Below are positions 1-8,470 of a DNA stretch of 64,000 bases, one piece after another (the stretch's first letter is position 1; each line of letters begins with the position of its first letter). Made by a program: the position numbers and the translations under genes. Origin of the DNA: Herpetosiphon gulosus (GTDB lineage Bacteria > Chloroflexota > Chloroflexia > Chloroflexales > Herpetosiphonaceae); assembly GCF_039545135.1 (NCBI RefSeq), contig NZ_BAABRU010000003.1:352763-416762 (forward strand), given 5' to 3'. The notes beneath the pieces were generated by a model. The model was given only the letters and a program-made list of their open reading frames with translations. It searched no databases and had not been told where the DNA came from.

Positions 1-1960
1 TGCCAACTCCACTTGAGTATCGAAGCGTTTGAACACCGCCACCAACGCCATGCCACGCAGCCCCATCCCAACGCACAATGCCTGGGCTAACGATGCCATT
101 GGTAATCCCACTCAAGTTGCCTGCAACATACAAGCCATCGATACCCATTTCCAGATCAAGGATTGAACCACTAACCACTCCACTCAAGCCCGACCATGCT
201 GTACCATTCCAATAGGCAATCTTAGGGGCAGAAACTCCCGCCACACTACTAAATGTACCAGCGATATACACCCCAGTAGCCGTTGCTTCAATTGAACCAA
301 TGTTGACTACATTGGTGGCAAGGGTTATCCACTGCGTCCCATCCCAACGGGCCAATTGAAAGCCATCGCTGATATACACATTCTGGCCATGGGCCTCGAC
401 CAGCACCACTTGATCGAATGAAGCTGGCGTATCCAAGGCTTGCCATTGCGTGCCATCCCACGTCACCAGATTATGTGCCGTAACCCCAGTGAATTGCTCA
501 AAATCACCAGCAACATATAATTTGTTATTGGATTGGGCAATTGCATCAACCAGATGGATCGCGCCAATTTGGTTCCAGGTTGTGCCAGCAGCTTGATACA
601 ATGTGTCGTTAGCAACAATAAAATGGCTTTGTTGAAAGGCTTCGAGTGCTTGTGGTGACTCCAATGTATATTGACGTTCAACAATCGTTTGCCATTGATT
701 GGTACTGCCAAATTGGGCCAGCGAAGCAGTACCATTGCCCCAATAAAAGCCTCTTGCTGCTACCAAGAGATTTTCGTCGTCAGTCGTAATGGCAACACCT
801 TGTGGAGCAAAAATACCATTGGGAGACATTGAATCCCAGTGTGTGCCATTCCAACGTAAGGCTGAATCACCTTGATGGACTGGTTCCGAGGAATCACTAC
901 TATAGCCAATTTCGCCAATTAGCAACAATTCTTGCTGATACTGCACAAACACCGCATATGGAGGTAATAGCCAATTATTCGTATACTGGTGGTTCATTGA
1001 AGCAAGATTGGTTAAGAGTGTCCATTCACCCCCATCCCAATGCAGATACTCATAGCCTACACCAGTTGGCCGATTCAGTACATAGAGTTCACCATCCATA
1101 ATTGTCAGATTATGGACACTGCCAGCCAAACCTGTACCGAAGGTATTCCAACTCGTGCCATTCCAGGCAGCCACATTCTTCATGGTTGGTACAAGGGTTG
1201 AGGTAAATTGACCACTAATATAGAGTTGACTATTAGCCCACTTCAGATCAAATACATGGCCATAAACCCCACCACCAACAGTTTGCCATTGGGTACCATT
1301 CCAATACAAAACGCCTGTCTTTTGATTATTGAATACGAAGGAGCCACCCAGATATAATCCATCAGGGCGGACTAGCAGGCTAAAGACAATACCATCAATC
1401 CCGGCTGCCGCAGCATGCCACTGTTCGCCATTCCAATGAGCTAAACTACCATAGGCTTGACCATCGATAATCAATTGATAGCCACCAACATAGAGCTGAT
1501 TGGCATAACTTATTAGATTTAAAGGACTATTTAGGGTGAATTGCGTGGGCATGGCTGTCCACAAATTACCATCCCAATAGGCAAGGTTGATGTTCTTGCC
1601 AGCGATGGTTATTCGTCCAGCCACATATAAGCGATTTTGATGAACGGTTAAACTATCAACAAAGCCACCCAAGCCATCGATCTTCAGCCATTGTTGACCA
1701 TTCCAATAGCCAACCCCCGACGCAAAGTTGCGATGTCCATGCAAAATTGCATAGAGCGTGCCATTCCATTCAATTGGGCGCAACGGGGTATAGCTATTAT
1801 CGGCAGTTTTGAAATACAAGCCAAAATCTTGGCTCCATGTGCCTGGACTACTTGGGGCTTGCGGCTCAACCGCAACAACTAGAGTAGTTGGCTTGGCGAC
1901 AACACTTAAAATAATCACCAGCAGGGTAATGATACCGATTATTTTTGAACTTCTCGGCAT
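1..1960 (-). CDS. Secreted W-D-G beta-propeller-like repeat protein, copy 1 (3' end outside window)
   Basis: An open frame runs without a stop from an ATG at 1960 to the left edge, giving about 653 visible residues; the C-terminus lies outside the window. It opens with MPRSSKIIGIITLL and a hydrophobic stretch ending near VVAVEPQ, a signal peptide shared with the two genes upstream. The rest is repeats of about 40-50 residues with the pattern GLYVGG-F...LxRWDGxxW, which I read as blades of an extracellular beta-propeller. The visible part stops in the last blade (WHGVGGGVQ); by analogy with its paralogues, Big_9-type modules should follow. A GAGG lies 8 bases before the start. It is the promoter-distal member of the tandem array. 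Function unknown; adhesion or binding of surface ligands is only a guess. Confidence 0.85.
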   Translation of the reverse strand, partial: MPRSSKIIGIITLLVIILSVVAKPTTLVVAVEPQAPSSPGTWSQDFGLYFKTADNSYTPLRPIEWNGTLYAILHGHRNFASGVGYWNGQQWLKIDGLGGFVDSLTVHQNRLYVAGRITIAGKNINLAYWDGNLWTAMPTQFTLNSPLNLISYANQLYVGGYQLIIDGQAYGSLAHWNGEQWHAAAAGIDGIVFSLLVRPDGLYLGGSFVFNNQKTGVLYWNGTQWQTVGGGVYGHVFDLKWANSQLYISGQFTSTLVPTMKNVAAWNGTSWNTFGTGLAGSVHNLTIMDGELYVLNRPTGVGYEYLHWDGGEWTLLTNLASMNHQYTNNWLLPPYAVFVQYQQELLLIGEIGYSSDSSEPVHQGDSALRWNGTHWDSMSPNGIFAPQGVAITTDDENLLVAARGFYWGNGTASLAQFGSTNQWQTIVERQYTLESPQALEAFQQSHFIVANDTLYQAAGTTWNQIGAIHLVDAIAQSNNKLYVAGDFEQFTGVTAHNLVTWDGTQWQALDTPASFDQVVLVEAHGQNVYISDGFQLARWDGTQWITLATNVVNIGSIEATATGVYIAGTFSSVAGVSAPKIAYWNGTAWSGLSGVVSGSILDLEMGIDGLYVAGNLSGITNGIVSPGIVRWDGAAWHGVGGGVQTLRYSSGVG

Positions 1961-2027
1961 TGGCATGTCCTCTCAGGGCTAGGGTGAGGAGCGGCAATCG
2001 GCGCTCGATTGCCGCTGATTTAATTGT
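1961..2027 (-). other. Intergenic hairpin between array copies 2 and 1
   Basis: This short gap contains a perfect 10-bp inverted repeat, GCGGCAATCG at 1991-2000 and CGATTGCCGC at 2006-2015, with a 5-base loop. The gap between copies 3 and 2 carries the same stem with a different loop sequence. There is no T tract, so it is not a normal terminator; an mRNA-stabilising or partially terminating element inside the transcript is an inference. Confidence 0.6.
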
Positions 2028-2405
2028 TTATTTACTGGTATAGGGCAAAAATAATTGATACCTCAGCCCTTGTACCACAACCGTTCCCTCACGCAAACCA
2101 CCATACCCATCACTGATGGTATAGGTGATCGGCTCTTCAAATGGATACATGCTTGGCGTAGTATAGTGCAGTCGATTATTGCTGATGGTGACTGTTCCAT
2201 AGGTGCTATGGGCTTGGGTTATGGTCAGGGGATCGCCATTCAGGTCAGTCGCATGAGCCAATACATCGACTAAGGTTGTACTATTGGGATGCATTGTAAT
2301 CGTGATTGGCGCAACGGTTGGCACATGATTCTGCACCGCAATTGTCAAGGTTCCGGTTGCTGTTACGCCACGGGTTTGATTGCGCACGGTATAGGTTAAG
2401 GTTTC
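2028..2405 (-). pseudogene. Frameshifted C-terminal part of array copy 2
   Basis: This segment encodes the last Big_9/cadherin-like module and the tail YQLFLPYTSK, which match the end of the intact neighbour (copy 3). It is in a different frame from the 926-residue reading frame immediately upstream. In copy 3 the junction reads FQGIETLEYTVRN; here the first frame reads FQG then LKP and stops, while the shifted frame continues as ETLTYTVRNQTRG. Adding one base around 2404-2410 restores a continuous protein of about 1049 residues. A separate start (GTG at 2387) is possible but it would lack a signal peptide. This is a real mutation or a sequencing error; the sequence alone cannot tell. Confidence 0.75.
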
Positions 2406-5176
2406 AGACCTTGAAATGTAGCAGTTGGTAGATAGCGCACTTGGTTACCACTGATTGTTGCCGTGCCATGAATAGCCGCTTCAACAGCCACCACCGCTAA
2501 GGGTTCTCCATTAATCGTCCAGTCATTGGCAATCACATCAACGCTGACAGAATATGGACGATAGGTTGTCGCATAATCAGCGGTTGCCGTTACGATTGTA
2601 TCGATACTTCGGAGCTTGATTCGGGCGGTTTGTTGGCCGCCATGACCATCACTCACGCTATACGTCACCACATCGGTAAAATGTTGTTGCTTTGGCGGCA
2701 GATAACGCAATTGATTATTAACAAGCATCACCGTGCCAGTGATCGCACTGGCTTGGGTGAGCGTCAAAGCATCATCATTTAAATCAATTAGGCCATCCAA
2801 GGGGTCAAGCAGCGTTTCAACAAAGGGATAAATCGCTTGTTCTTGATCAGCAATGGTCGGGAAATGATTCCAGACCTGTAATCGCAATTGGGCGGTTGTG
2901 GTCACCAAATTAATTGGGTCACGCACAACATAGCTCAAAGTTTCAACGCCTTCAAATTGAGGATCAGGGGTATACACTACCGAGTTACCGTTAATCATAG
3001 CCGTGCCATGGCTTGGGCTGCTCACATCCACCAGTTGTAAGCGGTTTGGCTGATCGCTCCAATCATTGGCTAAAACATTGATCGTAACCGCTTGAGGCCG
3101 ATAGGTAATCGCATAATCTGGTTTAGCCTTAATTAAGGGTTCGTTGCCATACTCCCACGCTGCAATTTGGCTCGATTCATAACTATTACCCACTCGATTA
3201 AAAGGGCCATGCAAAAACATACGAGTTGAGGTTGCGGCGAGTTGAGTCACATTGCCCGACTGAACGCCACCACCAACTCCATGCCACGCCGTCCCATCCC
3301 AGCGCAGAATCCCTGGGCTAACGATACCATTGGTAATCCCACGAAAACTACCTGCAACATACAGGCCATCGGCTCCCATTTCAAGGTCATTGATCGAACC
3401 ATCAACCACACCCGTCACACCTGACCAAGTTGTGCCATTCCAATAGGCAACTTTTGGCGCAGCTACACCACCGACACTGCTAAATGTGCCAGCAATATAC
3501 ACACCGTTGGCGGTTGGCTCAACCTCACCAATATTGATCACATTGGTAGCGAGGGTTGTCCATTGGCTGCCATCCCAACGGGCGAGTTGCAAACCATCGC
3601 TGATATACACATAATTGGTATCAGCCTCAACGATCGAGACTCGATCAAACGAAGCAGGTGGATTAAAGGCTTGCCATTGGCTGCCATCCCATGTCACCAG
3701 ATTATGCGCCGAGACCCCATTGAATTGCTCAAAATCACCTGCCACATACAACAGATTATTGGCTTGGGCAATTGCATTGACATGGGCGTTACTCACTCTA
3801 TTCCAATCATTAGTGGCTGCCTGATACAGTCCATATTGTGAGATACTAAAAAAGTGTTGTTGATACTTCTGGAGTGCTTGGACGGAAGATAAACTTTGGG
3901 AATAACCACTAATCAGGGATTGCCATTGGTCGCTTGCATTCAGCTGCGCCAAATTAGCAAGCTCATTGCCCCAGCTCATGCGATTATCAGCAACATACAA
4001 ATTGTCGGCATCAGTGGTAATGGCAGCCTCATAAGCAGTGGTTCCATTGGGAGTCATGGCTTCCCAGCGATCACCCTGCCAACGCAAGGCCGAATCGCCG
4101 TAACGGTAATCGGGTGGTGTGGTATTAAAAAATTGTATCGGCCCAAAGGCCAACAATTCTTGCTGGTAGGTCACCAACACTGCATCAGGAAAGCGTTCCC
4201 AAACAGGGTAATTATTCAATCGGGTCAGATTAGCTAAACTAACCCATTGGTTTGCATCCCAGCGTTGCAGCTGAAATCCTGAACCAATTTGACTTAGCGC
4301 ATATAAATCACCATCGAACATTGTTAGATTATGGGTTTCATTGTTAAGGCCCGTACCGAAGGTTTCCCAGTCGGAGCCATTCCACATCGCCACATTCTTC
4401 ATGCTTGGCACAAGCGTTGAGGTAAATTGGCCACTGACATAGAGCTGATTATTGAAGGATTTTAGATCAAAAACCCACCCATGGATTCCGCCGCCAACTG
4501 GCTCCAAAGCTGAACCATTTAAACGGAGTAATCCATTAATTTGACCATTTAGATCAAATACTCCGTTCACATACAAACCATCAGGGCGTGATAATAAACC
4601 AAGCACCAAGCCAGGAACATAAGCAGCGACCTGATGCCATTGTGTTCCATCCCACCGAGCGATTTTGCCGACAGCTTGACCATCAATGACTAAGTTGAAG
4701 CCACCAACATACAGTTGATTTGCATGGCTAACCATTTGTAGCTGATTACCAGTATTCCATCGAGTTGGCATGGCTGTCCACAAGTTACCATCCCAATAGG
4801 CAAGGTTGATATTCTTGCCAGCGATGGTGAAGCTTCCTGCAACATATAAGCGATTTTGATGGACGGTCAATGAATAAACATCACCAGTCAAACCATCAAG
4901 TTTCAACCATTGCTGACCACTCCAATAGCCAACGCCTGATCCCCAACCATAACCCCCAAATAGTGAGGCATAGAGCGTGCCATTCCATTCAATTGGGCGG
5001 ATCGGGGCATAGCCATAATCTTGTTTATCTGGCCCAGCAAAGGCTTGGCTCCATGTGCCTGGGCTAGTTGGGGTTTGCGATTCCACCGCCGTAACTGGAG
5101 CAGCAGGCTTGGACAAAGCACTGAAAATAATCAACAGCAGGGTAATGATGCTAATTAATTTTGAACTTCTCGGCAT
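2396..5176 (-). CDS. Secreted W-D-G beta-propeller-like repeat protein, copy 2 (frameshifted near its end)
   Basis: 926 residues as read. A signal peptide (MPRSSKLISIITLLLII...) is followed by propeller-type repeats from about residue 40 to 700 with recurring RWDGxxW and GLYVAGSF elements. Then come Big_9/cadherin-like modules starting at about 700 (DYAITYRPQAVTINVLANDW) and continuing to the stop at FQGLKP. The frame is broken there compared with copy 3, and the missing module lies downstream in another frame. The start is supported by GAGG 8 bases upstream and by the same MPRSSK start in copy 1. The protein should be exported. If the frameshift is real, the product lacks the shared C-terminal tail and might be secreted but not retained. 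Function unknown. Confidence 0.85.
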   Translation of the reverse strand: MPRSSKLISIITLLLIIFSALSKPAAPVTAVESQTPTSPGTWSQAFAGPDKQDYGYAPIRPIEWNGTLYASLFGGYGWGSGVGYWSGQQWLKLDGLTGDVYSLTVHQNRLYVAGSFTIAGKNINLAYWDGNLWTAMPTRWNTGNQLQMVSHANQLYVGGFNLVIDGQAVGKIARWDGTQWHQVAAYVPGLVLGLLSRPDGLYVNGVFDLNGQINGLLRLNGSALEPVGGGIHGWVFDLKSFNNQLYVSGQFTSTLVPSMKNVAMWNGSDWETFGTGLNNETHNLTMFDGDLYALSQIGSGFQLQRWDANQWVSLANLTRLNNYPVWERFPDAVLVTYQQELLAFGPIQFFNTTPPDYRYGDSALRWQGDRWEAMTPNGTTAYEAAITTDADNLYVADNRMSWGNELANLAQLNASDQWQSLISGYSQSLSSVQALQKYQQHFFSISQYGLYQAATNDWNRVSNAHVNAIAQANNLLYVAGDFEQFNGVSAHNLVTWDGSQWQAFNPPASFDRVSIVEADTNYVYISDGLQLARWDGSQWTTLATNVINIGEVEPTANGVYIAGTFSSVGGVAAPKVAYWNGTTWSGVTGVVDGSINDLEMGADGLYVAGSFRGITNGIVSPGILRWDGTAWHGVGGGVQSGNVTQLAATSTRMFLHGPFNRVGNSYESSQIAAWEYGNEPLIKAKPDYAITYRPQAVTINVLANDWSDQPNRLQLVDVSSPSHGTAMINGNSVVYTPDPQFEGVETLSYVVRDPINLVTTTAQLRLQVWNHFPTIADQEQAIYPFVETLLDPLDGLIDLNDDALTLTQASAITGTVMLVNNQLRYLPPKQQHFTDVVTYSVSDGHGGQQTARIKLRSIDTIVTATADYATTYRPYSVSVDVIANDWTINGEPLAVVAVEAAIHGTATISGNQVRYLPTATFQGLKP

Positions 5177-5243
5177 TGACGTATCCTCTCAGGGCTAGGG
5201 TGAGGAGCGGCAATCGAGCACCGATTGCCGCTGATTTAATCGT
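5177..5243 (-). other. Intergenic hairpin between array copies 3 and 2
   Basis: The gap repeats the one at 1961-2027 almost base for base. It carries the same 10-bp stem (5207-5216 with 5222-5231), but the loop is AGCAC here and GCGCT there. Both gaps also share the segment CTCTCAGGGCTAGGGTGAGG, which includes the ribosome-binding region of the next gene. This shows that the duplication unit included the spacer. Confidence 0.6.
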
Positions 5244-8200
5244 TTATTTACTGGTATAGGGCAAAAATAATTGATACTTCGCGCTATTGACCACAATTGT
5301 TCCTACTTGCGAACCACCATGATCATCGCCCACGGTATAGCTAATGGTGGCAGCAAATGGATAGTAGTTGGGCGCGGTATAGCGCAATTGATTATTCACC
5401 ACGGCAACCATACCTGGTGCGGCACTTGCCAAGGAAATCGCTACGGGGTCGCCATTCAAATCGCTCACATGGGCTAGTACATCGACAACGGTTATGCTAT
5501 TGGGTTTGATGGTAATCGTCATTGGCGCAACCGTTGGCGCATGATTCTGCACCTCAATCGTCAGAATTCCAGTTGCAGTTACCCCACGGGTTGGGTTGCG
5601 CACGGTATATTCCAAGGTTTCGATGCCTTGAAAACTGGCGATTGGGACGTAGCGCACTTGATTGCCACTGATCGTTGCCGTGCCATGGCTGGCTGCGCTC
5701 ACCGCAATCAGCTGGATTGGCTCGTTATTAAGTGACCAATCATTCGCTAAAACTGCCACATTGACCGCATGTGGTCGATAGGTTGTGGCAACATCATCGA
5801 CCGCAACCACCACAGCATCAATACTATGCAGCTTAATTCGCGCGGTTTGTTGGCCGCCATGACCATCGCTGACGGTATAGGTCACCAGATCAGTCAAATG
5901 CTCTTGGTTTGGCGGCATATAGCGCAATTGATTATTGACGATCGTCACCGTGCCACTGACCGCACTGGCTTGGGTGATCGTCAAAGCATCACCATTTAAA
6001 TCAATTAGGCCATCTAATGGGTCAAGCAGCGTTTCAACAAAGGGATAGATCGTTTGTTCTTGATCAGCAATCGTGGGGAAATGATTCCAGACCTGCACCC
6101 GCAATTGGGCGGTCGTGGTCACCGCATTAATTGGGTCACGCACGGTATAGCTTAAGGTTTCAACGCCTTGAAATTCTGTTTCCGGCGTATAGACTACCGA
6201 GTTACCGTTAATCACCGCCGTGCCATGGCTTGAGCTACTCACATTTACCAATTGTAAGCGGTTTGGCTGATCGCTCCAATCATTGGCTATCACATCAACC
6301 ACAACTGGCTGAGCACGATAGGTACTACCATAATCGGGCTTGGCCTGAATCAACGGTTCGTTGCCATATTCCCACGCCGCAATTTGGTTGGATTCATAGG
6401 TATTTCCCACGCGATCAAACGAACCATACATCAGCATGCGGGTTGGGGTTGCTGCTAAGGAAGAAACGCTGCCAGGTTGATTCGGCGTGGCACTTGACCT
6501 AACTCCACCCTCAAGCCCATGCCATGCAGTGCCATCCCAGCGCAGAATACCTGGGCTATAAATACCATTGATAATGCCACGAAACCAACCAGCGACATAC
6601 AGGCCATCGGCCCCTGTTTCGAGATCATAGATTGAACCATCGATCTCGCCTGTTAATCCTGACCATGCCGTACCATTCCAGTAGGCGATTTTGGACGCTG
6701 TTACACCACCAACACTGCTAAAGGTGCCAGCAATATACACGCCGTTGGCGGTTGGCTCAACCTCACCAATATTAACCACATTGGTGGCGAGGGTTGTCCA
6801 TTGGCTACCATCCCAGCGGGCCAATTGAAAGCCATCGCTGATATAGACGTTATTACCATATGCTTCGACAATCACAACCTGATCAAATGAAGCAGGGGTA
6901 TTCAAGGCTTGCCATTGGCTGCCATCCCACGTCACAAGATTATGTGCCGTAACCCCATTGAATTGCTCAAAGTTGCCGGCCACATACAAGAGGTTATTGG
7001 CTTGGGCCAAACTATTAACCAGAGCAGAACCGATTCGAACCCATGCATTATTAACGACCTGATACAGTTTATTGCTATCAATACTGAAAAAGCTTTGCTG
7101 ATACTTTTGGAGGGCTTGGGCATATTGTTGCTGCTGGGATTCATAGGCTATCAGCAATTGCCATTGATTATTTGGAGTCAAATGCGCCAAGCTCGCATGA
7201 CCATTACCCCAAACCATCCGACTAGAGGCCGCATAGACATCCTCACCATCAACAGCCAACGCCAATTCCATCGTAGAAATTCCATTGGGAGTCATGGCCT
7301 CCCAACGATCACCCCTCCAGCGCAAGGCCGAATCACCCCACCTCAGTGTTTGCTCATTACGGTCCACGAAGCCGATTGTGCCAAATGCGAATAATTCTTG
7401 TTGGTAATTCACCAGCACAACGTCAGGAAAGCGTGACCAATTAAGCAGGAGATTGTTACCACTAGCGTTGGAGAGTGTCGTCCAGTGCGTCGCATCCCAA
7501 CGTTGAAGATGAAAAATCGGCGTATAAGGAAAAGGCCTGGAGGTTCGGCTGAGGGCATAGAGGTCACCATCAAGCATAGCTAGATTATGGGTTGGGCTGA
7601 CAATCCCGGTACCAAAGGTATTCCAGCTCGTGCCATTCCACGCAGCCACATTCTTCATGGTTGGTTCAAGCGTCGAGGTAAATTGGCCACTGATGTAGAG
7701 TTGATCATTAGCCCATTCAACATCCATGACTATGCCATAAACACCCCCGCCAACGCTCTGCCACTCTGCTCCATTCCAATGGATCAAGCTCGTTCTTTGG
7801 CCATTGAGGCTGAATGTTCCACCAAGATACAAGCCATCAGGTCGTGAGAGCATGCTGAAAACAGCCCCATAGATCCCTTCAGCGACAGAATGCAATTGAG
7901 CTCCATCCCAACGGAAGACCAAACCTGAGGGTTGATCGTTAATCTGCTCTGAATAACCACCAATATAGAGTTGATCATTATGACTAGCTAAGACGAAAAC
8001 ATTAAGACTAAATTGAAGCGGCAGAGCCGTCCAGAGGTTGCCATCCCAAAAGGCAATGCTGATCTGTTTGCCACCAAGGGTCAAACGTCCAGCAACAAAT
8101 AAGCGGTTTTGATGGACAACCAATGAATCAACTTCACCTCTCAATCCATCAAGTTTCAGCCATTGCTGACCGCTCCAGTAGCCAACTCCTGGATCAAAGC

Positions 8201-8429
8201 CATCTCTACCAACAATTCCAGCATACAACGTGCCATTCCATTCAATCGGGCGCAGTGGTATATAGCCAGGGTCAAATTTCAGCGGGTCGGCAAAGGCTTG
8301 ACTCCACGACCCGGGGCTGCTTGGGGTTTGTGGCTCCACGGCAGCAACTGGCATAACAGGCTTTTGTACAGCCCCAAACAACAGCACGAAGATAGCCAAT
8401 AAGCCGATGATGTTTGATGGTTTAGGCAT
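5244..8429 (-). CDS. Secreted W-D-G beta-propeller-like repeat protein, copy 3 (intact)
   Basis: 1061 residues, the full-length reference for the array. Residues 1-30 form a signal peptide (MPKPSNIIGLLAIFVLLFGAV). About 40-715 are propeller-type repeats, for example YWDGNLWTALP and GLYLGGTFSLNGQ. About 720-1050 hold two pairs of Ig-like modules: a Big_9-like A type (TYRAQPVVVDVIANDW, later TYRPHAVNVAVLANDW) and a B type ending in VTYTVSDGHGGQQ or ISYTVGDDHGGSQ. The last residues are YQLFLPYTSK. These modules are common in bacterial surface proteins; the ligand is unknown. The start is supported by alignment to the other copies; its ribosome-binding site is weak. It lies 41 bp downstream of copy 4 and is probably co-transcribed with it. 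Confidence 0.9.
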   Translation of the reverse strand: MPKPSNIIGLLAIFVLLFGAVQKPVMPVAAVEPQTPSSPGSWSQAFADPLKFDPGYIPLRPIEWNGTLYAGIVGRDGFDPGVGYWSGQQWLKLDGLRGEVDSLVVHQNRLFVAGRLTLGGKQISIAFWDGNLWTALPLQFSLNVFVLASHNDQLYIGGYSEQINDQPSGLVFRWDGAQLHSVAEGIYGAVFSMLSRPDGLYLGGTFSLNGQRTSLIHWNGAEWQSVGGGVYGIVMDVEWANDQLYISGQFTSTLEPTMKNVAAWNGTSWNTFGTGIVSPTHNLAMLDGDLYALSRTSRPFPYTPIFHLQRWDATHWTTLSNASGNNLLLNWSRFPDVVLVNYQQELFAFGTIGFVDRNEQTLRWGDSALRWRGDRWEAMTPNGISTMELALAVDGEDVYAASSRMVWGNGHASLAHLTPNNQWQLLIAYESQQQQYAQALQKYQQSFFSIDSNKLYQVVNNAWVRIGSALVNSLAQANNLLYVAGNFEQFNGVTAHNLVTWDGSQWQALNTPASFDQVVIVEAYGNNVYISDGFQLARWDGSQWTTLATNVVNIGEVEPTANGVYIAGTFSSVGGVTASKIAYWNGTAWSGLTGEIDGSIYDLETGADGLYVAGWFRGIINGIYSPGILRWDGTAWHGLEGGVRSSATPNQPGSVSSLAATPTRMLMYGSFDRVGNTYESNQIAAWEYGNEPLIQAKPDYGSTYRAQPVVVDVIANDWSDQPNRLQLVNVSSSSHGTAVINGNSVVYTPETEFQGVETLSYTVRDPINAVTTTAQLRVQVWNHFPTIADQEQTIYPFVETLLDPLDGLIDLNGDALTITQASAVSGTVTIVNNQLRYMPPNQEHLTDLVTYTVSDGHGGQQTARIKLHSIDAVVVAVDDVATTYRPHAVNVAVLANDWSLNNEPIQLIAVSAASHGTATISGNQVRYVPIASFQGIETLEYTVRNPTRGVTATGILTIEVQNHAPTVAPMTITIKPNSITVVDVLAHVSDLNGDPVAISLASAAPGMVAVVNNQLRYTAPNYYPFAATISYTVGDDHGGSQVGTIVVNSAKYQLFLPYTSK

Positions 8430-8470
8430 ATTTAATACTACTTTCAGAACAATACAAAGTTCAAACGTTC

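Noticed and set aside
1684..1882. Short reading frames on both strands inside the propeller genes
   Set aside because: They recur at equal places in each copy (for example 4870-5121, 8123-8402) as shadows of the conserved repeat codons.
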